64,000 nucleotides of DNA from positions 8,742,001 to 8,806,000 of the forward strand of contig NZ_JBCJKP010000001.1 of NCBI RefSeq assembly GCF_039503195.1, read 5' to 3'. This stretch comes from Streptomyces mirabilis (GTDB lineage Bacteria > Actinomycetota > Actinomycetes > Streptomycetales > Streptomycetaceae). A model generated the notes under the pieces. The model was not told the origin of the DNA, did not search any database, and saw nothing but the letters and a program-made list of their open reading frames with translations. Position numbers and translations under genes: made by a program. This document shows positions 55,710-63,615 of this stretch, piece after piece (positions within the stretch are counted from its first letter, which is position 1; each line of letters begins with the position of its first letter).

Positions 55710-55719
55710 ACAGTTGCGT

Positions 55720-55742
55720 CGAGCCCGCGCGGAGGCGGGCCT
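55720..55742 (-). terminator. Hairpin after the VanB-like gene
   Basis: GAGCCCGC and GCGGGCCTC form a short GC stem within 16 bp beyond the vanB-like stop codon. One bulged base is needed. Plausible terminator for the leftward van operon. Confidence 0.45.
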
Positions 55743-55757
55743 CCAGGGCCCCGCGGC

Positions 55758-56693
55758 TCACAAGTCCAGCACGAGCCGCTTCCCGAGACACCGGGAGACA
55801 CAGATCAGCATGGTCTCGCCCGCCTCCCGCTCCTCGTCCGTGAGCACCGAGTCCCGGTGGTCCGGGGTCCCTTCGAGGACATCCGTCTCGCAGGTCCCGC
55901 AGGTGCCCTCGGTGCAGGAGAAGAGCACCTCGACGCCCGCGCCGCGCACGGTGTCGAGCACGGAGACATCCGCGGGGACGGTCAGCGTACGCCCGCTGCG
56001 CGCGAGCTCCACCTCGAACTCGCCGTCCCCGCCCGTCTCCTGAACCTTCGGCCGGAAACGCTCGACGCGGAGCAGCCCGGCGGGGCAGCGCGCCTCCACG
56101 GCGTCCAGCAGCGGGCCGGGACCGCAGCAGTAGACGAGCGTGCCCTCGGGGACCCCGGTCAGGACGGAGTCGAGGTCCAGCAGTCCGCACTCGTCCTGCG
56201 GAGCGACGGTCACCCGGTCCCCGTACCGCTCCAACTCCCCGGTGAACGCCATGGAGCCGCGTGTCCGCCCGCCGTACAGCAGAGTCCACTCGGCGCCCGC
56301 CGCCTGCGCCGCGGCGAGCATCGGCAGGATCGGGGTGATGCCGATGCCGCCCGCGACGAAGCGGTAGCGGGCGGCGGGCGCGAGCGCGAAGTGGTTGCGC
56401 GGGCCGCGGACCCGGACCTTGTCGCCCGCGCCCAACTGCTCGTGGACATACGAGGATCCGCCGCGCCCGTCCGGTTCCCGCAGCACCGCGATCCGCCACG
56501 CCCGACGGTCCGCGGGATCCCCGCACAGCGAGTACTGTCGCTCGAGGCCGGCCCCGAGCACGACGTCGACGTGGGCGCCGGGCTCCCATCCGGGGAGTTC
56601 CTCGCCGAGCGGGTGGCGCAGGGTGAGGGAGAGCACGCCATCGGCCACGAACTCCCTCTCCCCCAGGACGAGTTCGATATCGTAGGAGCTCAT
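55758..56693 (-). CDS. vanB: Phthalate dioxygenase-type reductase (VanB-like)
   Basis: Electron-transfer subunit of 311 aa. The FMN/NAD reductase part (RQYSLCGDPADR, GGIGITPILPML) is followed by a C-terminal 2Fe-2S domain with ligands C-TEGTC-GTC and a distant C in MLICVSRC. It receives electrons from NADH for the Rieske oxygenase. ATG 56691-56693 overlaps the small gene's stop as ATGA. An upstream in-frame ATG at 56756 would extend into that gene and is rejected. Confidence 0.9.
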   Translation of the reverse strand: MSSYDIELVLGEREFVADGVLSLTLRHPLGEELPGWEPGAHVDVVLGAGLERQYSLCGDPADRRAWRIAVLREPDGRGGSSYVHEQLGAGDKVRVRGPRNHFALAPAARYRFVAGGIGITPILPMLAAAQAAGAEWTLLYGGRTRGSMAFTGELERYGDRVTVAPQDECGLLDLDSVLTGVPEGTLVYCCGPGPLLDAVEARCPAGLLRVERFRPKVQETGGDGEFEVELARSGRTLTVPADVSVLDTVRGAGVEVLFSCTEGTCGTCETDVLEGTPDHRDSVLTDEEREAGETMLICVSRCLGKRLVLDL

Positions 56694-56881
56694 GATCCAA
56701 GCCCCCGTGACTCCTGCGGCCGATGTCCATCGGGGTGGCCGAGCATCCACTCCCACATCTCGATCGGGTCCTGGGCGCTGTGCTCGGCACCGCAGTGGCA
56801 GGTGCCGTGCAGCACGTCGGTGCCCGGGATCCAGTCGATGCGGTAGATCTCGCGGGTCGCGAGGCGGGGAGGCGTGGTCAC
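56690..56881 (-). CDS. Small hypothetical protein between VanA and VanB
   Basis: A 63-aa protein (MTTPPRLATREIYRIDWIPGTDVLHGTCHCGAEHSAQDPIEMWEWMLGHPDGHRPQE) with a CHCGAEH pair that could bind a metal. Overlaps: GTGA with vanA upstream and ATGA with vanB downstream, so it is translated strictly in the operon. I do not recognise the family. Confidence 0.72.
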   Translation of the reverse strand: MTTPPRLATREIYRIDWIPGTDVLHGTCHCGAEHSAQDPIEMWEWMLGHPDGHRPQESRGLGS

Positions 56882-57942
56882 AGGACCTTCTCCATCGGCT
56901 TGTCGCCCTCCTCGACCAGGCGGGCGAGGATGCGCCGGGCCGCGAGACCGCCGGTGTCGATGTTGATGCTCAGCTCCTGGTAGCCCGTCCGCTCGGTGCC
57001 GAGGGTCTTCTGCAGCAGGTTGAGCGCGTCGACGTCCTGCATCACCACGGTGTGGTTGAAGTCCCGCAGGAACGTGGTGACTTCCTCGTCGTCCCTCGCG
57101 AAGTCCCGGGAGACCGCCCAGAAGTCGTAGACATGGCCGTCGCTCGACGGAGTGATCGCGTAGGTGATCTCGGTGTGGAAGCCGTTCGGATCGCCGCCGT
57201 CAGCCTCGGGCAGCACCCCGACCGGGGCGATCCGGCTGTGCAGCAGATACAGGCACGGCGCGTGGTACTCGATGTCCTGCCACCGGGTGATCCGGCCCTC
57301 GATGCCGGTCGAACGGGCGTAGAACGGCGGACACTCGGCGTCGTCCATGTGCCGGCTGACCCGTACGATGCCCGCGCCCTCGTCGACCTCGGTGGTGATC
57401 GGCGTCTCGGCGACCTCGGGGGTGCCGATGTAGCCGCCGTGCAGATACGTCTCGTGCGAGAGGTCGAGCAGATTGTCGACCAGCAGCCCGTAGTCGGCGT
57501 CGATGGGCTCCATGCCGCACACGGTGGTCCAGTCCGGCGAGTCCATGTGCCGGGCGCGCGGGACGTTCACCGGGTCGGCGAGCGCCGGGTCGCCGATCCA
57601 GACCCAGACGAACGAGTCCTGCTCGACGACGGGGTACGAGGCGACCCGGGCCGTGCGCGGTATGCGCTTCTGCCCCGGCACGTACACACAGCTGCCGGTC
57701 GTGTCGTACGTGAACCCGTGGTAACCGCACACGATCCTGTCGCCGTCGAGCCGGCTCTCCGAGAGCGGGAAGCGGCGGTGCACACACCGGTCCGCCAGCG
57801 CGACGGCCGTCCCGTCGTCCTCCGTCCGGTAGAAGACGAGCGGTTCACCGAGGATCGTCCGACCGAGCAACTCCCGCCCGACCTCGTGCGAGTAGGCGGC
57901 GACGTACCACTGGTTCCTGGCGAAGGCGGTCATGTGAGGCAT
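56878..57942 (-). CDS. vanA: Rieske oxygenase, aromatic O-demethylase (VanA-like)
   Basis: Oxygenase of 354 aa. The Rieske 2Fe-2S ligands are Cys53, His55, Cys72, His75 (DRCVHRRF and VCGYHG), and the mononuclear iron site is in NLLDLSHETYLHGG. The length and order match vanillate O-demethylases, which convert vanillate to protocatechuate and formaldehyde; related enzymes act on other methoxylated or chlorinated acids. Two starts are possible, ATG 57942 or 57933. The van operon runs leftward and is controlled perhaps by the XRE protein to its right. Confidence 0.88.
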   Translation of the reverse strand: MPHMTAFARNQWYVAAYSHEVGRELLGRTILGEPLVFYRTEDDGTAVALADRCVHRRFPLSESRLDGDRIVCGYHGFTYDTTGSCVYVPGQKRIPRTARVASYPVVEQDSFVWVWIGDPALADPVNVPRARHMDSPDWTTVCGMEPIDADYGLLVDNLLDLSHETYLHGGYIGTPEVAETPITTEVDEGAGIVRVSRHMDDAECPPFYARSTGIEGRITRWQDIEYHAPCLYLLHSRIAPVGVLPEADGGDPNGFHTEITYAITPSSDGHVYDFWAVSRDFARDDEEVTTFLRDFNHTVVMQDVDALNLLQKTLGTERTGYQELSINIDTGGLAARRILARLVEEGDKPMEKVL

Positions 57943-58014
57943 CTGGGTCCCGTCCCTGTCGGCGGGGCGCCGTCGCCCCGCGTGCCGTGGTTGGGAACAG
58001 GGTCGTGAGGTGCG

Positions 58015-58059
58015 CGGTGGCTCGGCAAGGCGGCTTCTGCCAGGCGGAAGAGCTTCCGT
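58015..58059. repeat. 45-bp direct repeat, copy 1
   Basis: CGGTGGCTCGGCAAGGCGGC continuing to CTTCCGT is 91% identical to 60042-60086 (4 differences). Contains a conserved CGGAAG-NN-CTTCCG hairpin. It lies between the end of the XRE gene and the vanA start, downstream of a leftward gene as in copy 2. A longer stem (GCAAGGCGGC with GCTGCCTTGC) extends here to about 58075. Confidence 0.75.
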
Positions 58060-58132
58060 GAAGAGGCTGCCTTGCGAACTCGGCGCCCGCGTTTGGGCTG
58101 TGCAACCGCAAGGCGGCGTGGGAAGGCTCCCG

Positions 58133-59029
58133 CTAGGCGCTCTGTTCGCCGCCGGCGGCCGCGGTGTCCCCTTGGCCGTCCTGGTCGAGGGTGGCGGCCC
58201 AGCTGGCGAGGAGCTTGAGGCTGTCGTGGGACGGGCTGCCGGGTTCGGCGCTGAGCGCGGTGAGGGTGAGGCCGGGGTCGGTCGGGATGGGCATGGTCTC
58301 GAAGGGGAGGGAGAGTGCGCCGACCGCGGGGTGGTGGAAGTGCTTGACGCCGGTCTGGTGCAGGCGCACATCGTGGGCGGCCCACAGGGTGCGGAACTTC
58401 TCGCTGCGGGTGGAGAGTTCGCCGATGAGGTCGGTGAGGTCCCGGTTGTACGGGTCGCGTCCCGCCTCGGTGCGCAGCAGCGCCACCGCTCCGGCCGCCT
58501 GGGCCTCCAACTGGGGCAGGAAGTCGGCCGCACCGGCGTTGAGGAACTCGTACCGGGCGAGGTTCACGGGCCGGGCCGGGTCGGCGAACACCGGGTCGTA
58601 CAGGGCGCGGCCGAGCCGGTTGGTGGCGAGGATGTCGAGGCGGCCGTTGCGGATGAAGACCGGTGCCTCGGTCATCGCGTCGAGCAGGTGCTGAAGGCTG
58701 GGACGGATGGGCTGCGAGAGCCGGCGGCGCGGTGCGCGGCGGGTGGTGTTGGCGGTGCGGGACAGGTCGTCGAGGTGGGCGCGCTCGGCCTCGTCGAGCC
58801 GGAGGGCGCGGACGAGTGAGTCGAGGACGGTTTCCGAGACGCCGGAGAGGTTGCCGCGCTCCAGGCGGGCGTAGTACTCGGCGCTGACGCCGGCGAGCAG
58901 CGCGACTTCTTCCCTGCGTAGCCCCTTGACGCGCCGGTTGCCGGTGTGGACGGGCAGCCCCGCCTGCAGTGGCGTGATCTTGGCATGGCGGCTGGTCAGG
59001 AACTCGCGTACCTCGCTCCGGTTGTCCAT
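58133..59029 (-). CDS. XRE regulator with MmyB-type ligand-binding domain
   Basis: A 298-aa regulator. N-terminal XRE helix-turn-helix VKGLRREEVALLAGVSAEYYARLERGNLSGVSETVLDSLVRAL, then an MmyB domain (LSQPIRPSLQHLLDAMTEAPVFIRNGRLDILATNRLGRALYDPVF). ATG 59027-59029. Common in Streptomyces next to SDR and carboxymuconolactone-type genes. It faces the AhpD-like gene across a region with a 17-bp palindrome and tandem GTGGACAT repeats. Confidence 0.93.
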   Translation of the reverse strand: MDNRSEVREFLTSRHAKITPLQAGLPVHTGNRRVKGLRREEVALLAGVSAEYYARLERGNLSGVSETVLDSLVRALRLDEAERAHLDDLSRTANTTRRAPRRRLSQPIRPSLQHLLDAMTEAPVFIRNGRLDILATNRLGRALYDPVFADPARPVNLARYEFLNAGAADFLPQLEAQAAGAVALLRTEAGRDPYNRDLTDLIGELSTRSEKFRTLWAAHDVRLHQTGVKHFHHPAVGALSLPFETMPIPTDPGLTLTALSAEPGSPSHDSLKLLASWAATLDQDGQGDTAAAGGEQSA

Positions 59030-59076
59030 GGCTTCGAGGCTACGTCGGCTTCCTCGGCGGTGTCTCCGGCGGCGGG

Positions 59077-59093
59077 GTGTACTGCCAGTACAC
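59077..59093. promoter_or_regulatory. 17-bp palindrome, likely MmyB/XRE operator
   Basis: GTGTACTG-C-CAGTACAC is a perfect inverted repeat with 8-bp arms, 47 bp upstream of the XRE start and about 150 bp upstream of the AhpD-like gene. Typical position for autoregulation of the divergent regulator. Confidence 0.65.
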
Positions 59094-59204
59094 GTATCAA
59101 CGAGTTCTTCCACGCGCTTGTGACCTGCGGTTCCATCGGTTGTGGCGCAGGCTGCGCCGGCGCCGCCCCGCCGTTCGGCGGGCCGGTGAACGCCACCGGG
59201 ACGC

Positions 59205-59236
59205 GTGGACATGTGGACATGCGGACACGTGGAAAG
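59205..59236 (+). repeat. Four tandem 8-bp repeats before the AhpD-like start
   Basis: Units GTGGACAT, GTGGACAT, GCGGACAC, GTGGAAAG run without gaps up to the ribosome site; the fourth contains GGAAAGG. Could be translation-related or a slippage tract. Confidence 0.6.
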
Positions 59237-59246
59237 GACACGAACC

Positions 59247-59573
59247 ATGACGGAGAAGACGCCCCGGCCGGGTCCGCGGGAGCTGTTCGGGGACATCGCG
59301 CCCGCGCTGGCCGGCTACAGCGAGGACGTGCTGTTCGGGCAGGCCTGGAAGAGCCCGGAGCTGTCACCGAGGGACCGCAGCCTGGTGACCGTGGCCGGCC
59401 TCATCACCGGCGGCAACAGCGAGCAGCTCACCTTCCACCTCCCCCTGGCCCGGCAGAACGGCGTCACCGAGGCGGAGCTCATCGAGACGATCACCCACAT
59501 GGCGTTCTACGCCGGCTGGCCCAAGGCGATGTCCGCCCTGACCGTGGCCCGGGAAGTGTTCCGCGCGGCCTGA
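59247..59573 (+). CDS. Carboxymuconolactone decarboxylase (AhpD-like) family protein
   Basis: A 108-aa helical protein of the CMD/AhpD fold. The family pattern SLVTVAGLITGGNSEQLTFHL lacks the CxxC of AhpD, and ELIETITHMAFYAGWPKAMSAL follows. Catalysis for a decarboxylase or peroxidase role cannot be assigned. ATG 59247 with GGAAAGGA upstream; an in-frame ATG at 59205 lies in the repeat tract. Usually a small accessory enzyme beside an XRE regulator. Confidence 0.9.
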   Translation: MTEKTPRPGPRELFGDIAPALAGYSEDVLFGQAWKSPELSPRDRSLVTVAGLITGGNSEQLTFHLPLARQNGVTEAELIETITHMAFYAGWPKAMSALTVAREVFRAA

Positions 59574-59625
59574 CCCCGGCCCGCCTGCCGAACCTGAGCA
59601 TCCGTACCTCGCGCTGATCACAGCT

Positions 59626-59946
59626 GAGTGGGCCTGCCCGAACGGGCCGCCTCCCACGCCTCCAAGCACGGCGTGATCGGCCTGACCAGGAGCGTCGCCG
59701 TCGAGTATGCCTCCAAGGGCATCCGGACCAACGCGGTGTGCGGCGGGAGTGATCGACACTCCCATGGTCGCGGACATGCTCGAAGGGCAGGCCGAGGCCA
59801 TGGCGGAGATCACGAGGCAGCAGGCGATCGGACGGCTGGGGCGGGCCGATGAGATCGCCGCGGCCGTCCTGTGGCCCTGCAGCCGCGCCGCGAGCCTCGT
59901 CGTCGGCGTGGCGCTGCCCGCCGACGGCGGATACACCACGCACTGA
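59626..59946 (+). pseudogene. Frameshifted C-terminal fragment of an SDR
   Basis: The first frame reads [31 protein letters not shown] and then, after one extra base near 59747, another frame continues [14 protein letters not shown]...[32 protein letters not shown]. The N-terminal Rossmann part is absent, and the active-site Tyr of YxxxK is His here. No start codon or ribosome site fits. Remnant of a 3-oxoacyl-ACP-reductase-like gene. Confidence 0.85.
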
Positions 59947-60041
59947 ACGACCCGTACACCTCGATCGGCGGCGGGCGGACGGCACACGGTCGCAGGCCCT
60001 TCCCGTCGGGTCGCCACCCACCGCACACGGAGAACCCACGA

Positions 60042-60086
60042 CGGTGGCTCGGCGAGGCGGCTTCTGCCGGGCGGAAGGCCTTCCGT
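60042..60086. repeat. 45-bp direct repeat, copy 2
   Basis: Second copy of the element at 58015-58059, here with the perfect 14-bp palindrome CGGAAGGCCTTCCG. It stands 17 bp beyond the stop of the small leftward gene at 60103, between convergent 3' ends, so it can act as terminator there. Confidence 0.75.
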
Positions 60087-60102
60087 AGATCGGTGGTTCG
60101 GG

Positions 60103-60375
60103 TCAGCTCGGTCGGTGGGGGAGCAGGGTCGCCCTCAGGTCGTTCGCGGTGATCTGGTCGGCGGGGCGGTGGAGTGTCCAGCGATGGGCCTCGCCGTCCA
60201 TCGGCACCACGGCGACGACGGTCTCCAGCGGTGGGCGGCCGGGTTCGCTGCGGGTGAGTTGGCGGATGACGACGGCGGTGTCGTTGTCCAGGCCGAGCAG
60301 GTCCCGCACGGCGTCCTTCAGTGCGCGGAGGTGCGGGCTCGGCCCGGCGGTTCCTGGGCGTGGTTCCAGGTACAT
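60103..60375 (-). CDS. Hypothetical 90-aa protein
   Basis: A 90-aa protein (MYLEPRPGTAGPSPHLRALKDAVRDLLGLDNDTAVVIRQLTRSEPGRPPLETVVAVVPMDGEAHRWTLHRPADQITANDLRATLL), no membrane segment. AAGGAG at ideal spacing before ATG 60375 supports it. Shares the direction of the cupredoxin operon and starts 62 bp after it. Family not recognised. Confidence 0.7.
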   Translation of the reverse strand: MYLEPRPGTAGPSPHLRALKDAVRDLLGLDNDTAVVIRQLTRSEPGRPPLETVVAVVPMDGEAHRWTLHRPADQITANDLRATLLPHRPS

Positions 60376-60437
60376 GGGGATACTCCTTGGTTCTGGGCCA
60401 TCCTGAGCGGCTTGGCCGTGGTGGTTCAGGTGATGGT

Positions 60438-60878
60438 TCAGTTGGCGGCCCGCTCCCGGACGGGTGTCCTGACGGGTGTTCGGGCAGCGCGATGTTGCCT
60501 CGTCACGGTCATCTGCCAGACCGAGAGGAGCAGCAGTGTGCCGATTTCGGTGAGGAGACTGAGGAGGGCCTGTGGGGCGGGCTGCAGGCCGTGTTCGGTG
60601 AATCCGAAGACGCCGACCGTGCGTGAGGCGGTGAAGCCGGCGAGGGCGCCGAGCGTGACGCCGGCCGCGGCGGCCCTCAGGAGCAGGGGTGGTGTGCCCG
60701 TCAGCAGCAGGACGGCGAGGGCGAAGGAGGCGCTCGCCTGGAGCAGGAACAGGGGGCCGATGATGTGGATGAAGCGGTACTCGTCGACGTAGAGCTGGGC
60801 GTGTATGTATCCGCCGGCGGCGAGGGTGACGGCGCTCGCCGATCGCAGGGTGGGGGCGAGGAGCCTTCGGGCGTTCAT
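60438..60878 (-). CDS. Four-helix membrane protein
   Basis: A 146-aa inner-membrane protein with about four hydrophobic helices: TLRSASAVTLAAGGYIHAQ, FIHIIGPLFLLQASASFALAVLLL, LLLRAAAAGVTLGALAGFTASRTV and LLSLLTEIGTLLLLSVW. ATG overlaps the phosphoesterase stop (ATGA). Its family is not recognised with certainty; DoxX- or YcaP-like small membrane proteins are possible. Confidence 0.8.
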   Translation of the reverse strand: MNARRLLAPTLRSASAVTLAAGGYIHAQLYVDEYRFIHIIGPLFLLQASASFALAVLLLTGTPPLLLRAAAAGVTLGALAGFTASRTVGVFGFTEHGLQPAPQALLSLLTEIGTLLLLSVWQMTVTRQHRAARTPVRTPVRERAAN

Positions 60879-61876
60879 GCCAGCCTCTGATCCTTGACGG
60901 CCAGCTCGCGGTCGCCCTGGCGGTAGCCGACGGTGCGGATGCCGAGTGCGTCCTTGAGCTGCCGGGCGGGGACGACCTGCGGAGTGGGGGCGGGGGCACG
61001 GCCCGGTTTGGGCAGGGGGTAGGCGGTGGTGGTGGCGGAGTGGAAGGTGATGTTGCCGTCTGTCTTGGTGAACAGCTGGTGGACGTGCCCGTTGAGACAG
61101 GTGACGGAGGAGAAGCGGCGCAGGAGGGCGATGACCTTGAGGGCGTCGTCGGTGCTCCAGCCCCACTGCGGGTACATGGCGAACAGCGGGATGTGGCTGA
61201 AGACCACGATGGGGGTGTCCGACGACAGTCCGGCGATGTCCCTGCGGACGAAGTCGATCTGGTCGTTGCCGAGATGGCCGAGTTTCTCCAGGCTCAGGGT
61301 GTTGACCAGGGCGATGAAGTGCACGCCGTGGGTGTCGAAGCTGTACCAGCCATCGCCGAGCGTGCCCATGCCGAAGGTCTGCCGGTAGGCGCGGCCCGCG
61401 TCGCCGATGGAGTCGTGCTCGCCCGGTACGGTGAAGACACGGTCTGTCTGCATACCGGTCAGCATCTGCTTGACCTGGTCGAACTGGCCGGCCGTGGACA
61501 GGTGGGTCAGGTCGCCGCTGTGCATGACGAAGTCAGGCCTGAATCCGAGCGAGTTGACCTGGTTGATCGCTTCGGTGAATGAGCCGACCACGTCCGTGTT
61601 CGCCGGGCCCCGGAACCCGATGTGGCTGTCGGAGACCTGCACGAACCGCAGCGAGCTGTTCGCCGCCGCGGTGGCGCCGGCGGCGGTCATGGAGTCGGGT
61701 TCCCGGGAGTCGGCGATGTGGCTGATCACATCTCCACTGGCCACGGTCAGCACCACGGCGCCGCCGAACCACCCCGCGTGGCGGAGGAGTTGGCGCCGGG
61801 ACATGCCGTGCTCCGTGGCGGGCTGCTCGGCATCGCCGGCCGACGCGCCGTCGTGACTGTCGTAGTAGCCGGTCAT
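60875..61876 (-). CDS. Tat-exported metallophosphoesterase
   Basis: A 333-aa protein. Twin-arginine signal MSRRQLLRHAGWFGGAVVLTVASG begins at residue 25, then the calcineurin-like domain with VSDSHIGF, HSGDLTHLS, VPGEHDS (Glu replacing the usual Asn of GNH), FSHIPLF and LNGHVHQ. The substitution GEHD is notable. ATG 61874-61876 overlaps the cupredoxin stop. Confidence 0.88.
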   Translation of the reverse strand: MTGYYDSHDGASAGDAEQPATEHGMSRRQLLRHAGWFGGAVVLTVASGDVISHIADSREPDSMTAAGATAAANSSLRFVQVSDSHIGFRGPANTDVVGSFTEAINQVNSLGFRPDFVMHSGDLTHLSTAGQFDQVKQMLTGMQTDRVFTVPGEHDSIGDAGRAYRQTFGMGTLGDGWYSFDTHGVHFIALVNTLSLEKLGHLGNDQIDFVRRDIAGLSSDTPIVVFSHIPLFAMYPQWGWSTDDALKVIALLRRFSSVTCLNGHVHQLFTKTDGNITFHSATTTAYPLPKPGRAPAPTPQVVPARQLKDALGIRTVGYRQGDRELAVKDQRLA

Positions 61877-62418
61877 CGGGTCACCTCCACGGTGGCGGTC
61901 ATGAACGGATGGATGGTGCAGAGGTAGGAGTAGGTGCCGGGCTTGGTGAACGTGTAGCTGTAGGTCGCGTGGGTGTTCAGGGCCGCCGAATGCAACGCGC
62001 CGCCCGATCCCGCGCTGGTGACCGTGTGGGCGTCGGTGTCCTGATTGGTCCAGGTCACCGTCGTGCCCACCTTGACCTTGAGCGTGGCCGGGGAGAACGC
62101 GAAGTTCTTGATCGCCACGGCGTCCCCGGCCACCGGCGCGGCCGACGCGCTCGTGCTCGGGGGGCTCATGGGCATGCTCATGCTGGGCATGGGCGTGGTG
62201 CCGGGAGCGGAACCCGCCGTGTTCCCCGGTCCGGCGGCACCGGGCATCCCGGCCGTCTGGTGCTGACCTGCTCCGGGTGTGATGGCGCCGGTTCCGGTGG
62301 ACGAGGCATGCGACGACTGGCCGCATGAGCTGAGGAGTCCCAACGCGACGGCGGTGGCGACGGCCGGCCCGGCCGCGGCGCGTGATCGCCGGCCTGGCGT
62401 ACGAAGGTTCAGGTGCAT
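61873..62418 (-). CDS. Secreted cupredoxin lipoprotein
   Basis: A 181-aa plastocyanin-like protein. Lipobox SSCG after a short hydrophobic stretch, then a Met/Ser/Pro-rich linker (about 50-93, with PMPSMSMPMSPP) that may carry extra copper. The cupredoxin fold has ligands His in TDAHTVTSAG and Cys/His/Met in YSYLCTIHPFM. GAGGAA precedes ATG 62418. Electron transfer or copper handling at the cell surface is likely. Confidence 0.92.
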   Translation of the reverse strand: MHLNLRTPGRRSRAAAGPAVATAVALGLLSSCGQSSHASSTGTGAITPGAGQHQTAGMPGAAGPGNTAGSAPGTTPMPSMSMPMSPPSTSASAAPVAGDAVAIKNFAFSPATLKVKVGTTVTWTNQDTDAHTVTSAGSGGALHSAALNTHATYSYTFTKPGTYSYLCTIHPFMTATVEVTR

Positions 62419-62987
62419 GGTGTTCGTTCCTCACTGATCAAGGCAGGGATGGGGCAGGTGCCGACTGAGCATCCGCAGTGATGTGTGGTGGATGCCGTGT
62501 CACGGCCGCGCGCCCCTGACGGAACCTGTGAGCGCTGGTGCTGCCCTTGTGCCGGCCGGCCGCCTCGGCATGCCCCGCGCCGTGCATCCGCACGTGCGTG
62601 CCGTGAAGTCGCGGGAGGCAGGCGGCAGTTCCGCATCCGGGGCCGCGAGCGGCGCGTCGTACGCGTCGAGCACTCCGTAGGACCGTTGTCGTGGTGTGCG
62701 CGGGGCGAGTGCGGCCGGCGCCCTGGGTGAGCGCGCCGCGTCGTGTCTCTCGGTCACCTCTGATCCGTCCTTGCCGTGTGGGGAATGGTGGAGGAGTGCC
62801 GCGTAAGTCGGCTCTTGTATGGCTCCACGGGCGGCGAGGGCGCTCGGTTCGGTAGATATGCACTTTTTATGACGCTTCTTGGTGATCGCCGTGGAACGGT
62901 CGCCCCCGGTGCTCCGCTCGCGGAGCGTCACCTTTGCCGCGCCGTGCGTTACACGACAAAGCGATACATGTGCGCGATGATCGACTT
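62419..62987. other. Gene-poor 569-bp control region of the sigma/cupredoxin loci
   Basis: No ORF here has convincing coding character. The right end (62815-62990) is the most AT-rich stretch of the neighbourhood and probably holds the ECF promoter. An inverted GCATCC...GGATGC pair near 62470-62496 lies upstream of the cupredoxin gene. I see no RNA gene. Confidence 0.5.
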
Positions 62988-63590
62988 ATGCCCTGGAGTT
63001 CCCGAAAACGTGATCAAAAGACCGATCCGGATGACTCCGCGCACCGTGTCTCTGGTAAAGGGACCCTTTCGACCGCAGACGAGGAACTGCTGCGCACTCT
63101 GTACGCGGAGCACGCGGGACCCCTGTTCCACTACGTGCTGCGACTGACCTCAGGAGACTGGCAATGGGCGGAGGATGTCGTGCAGGAGACGCTGCTGCGG
63201 GCGTGGCAGCATCCCGCCGCGTTCGACCCGGCACGCGGCCCGGCCCGGGCATGGCTGTGTACGGTGGCCCGGCACCTGGTCATCGACGCCCACCGGGCCC
63301 GGCGGGCCAGACCGGCCGAGGTCGGCGGGGAGGCGCTGGAGCGAGCCGCCGAGCAGGCGCCGGGCGAGGACGAGATCGAGCAGGCACTGCAGAGCTGGGC
63401 GGTGGCCGATGCCATCCGGACGCTCACCCCGGACCATCGCGCGATCCTGCTGGAGACCTACTACCGGGGCCGGACCATGACGGAGGCCGCCCGGGTGCTG
63501 GGGATCCCGCTGGGCACCGTGAAGTCGCGGACGTACTACGCCCTGCACGCCCTGCGGCTGGCGCTGCTGGAACGGGGCATCGAGCCATGA
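62988..63590 (+). CDS. ECF RNA polymerase sigma factor (SigK/SigL-like)
   Basis: A 200-aa sigma factor with region 2 (LLRTLYAEHAGPLFHYVLRLTSGDWQWAEDVVQETLLRAWQHPAAFD) and region 4 (ILLETYYRGRTMTEAARVLGIPLGTVKSRTYYALHALRL). Start ATG 62988; an upstream in-frame GTG extension begins in low-complexity sequence. Followed 25 bp later by an anti-sigma gene, and opposed to the cupredoxin operon it may control. Confidence 0.95.
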   Translation: MPWSSRKRDQKTDPDDSAHRVSGKGTLSTADEELLRTLYAEHAGPLFHYVLRLTSGDWQWAEDVVQETLLRAWQHPAAFDPARGPARAWLCTVARHLVIDAHRARRARPAEVGGEALERAAEQAPGEDEIEQALQSWAVADAIRTLTPDHRAILLETYYRGRTMTEAARVLGIPLGTVKSRTYYALHALRLALLERGIEP

Positions 63591-63615
63591 CCGTGGCATG
63601 CAGGAGGTGGCGACC

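Noticed and set aside
55372..56790. A 472-residue ABC protein
   Set aside because: Most of the frame overlaps VanB in another phase. Only the last about 105 codons match an ATPase.
61396..61440. The GEHD motif as a sign of a dead phosphoesterase
   Set aside because: All other metal-binding blocks are intact, and the same Asn to Glu change could alter specificity rather than abolish activity.
62438..62931. ORFs between the cupredoxin and sigma genes (for example 62500-62931 minus)
   Set aside because: Low-complexity Arg/Pro/Ala translations without a ribosome site or domain. The region behaves as a control region.
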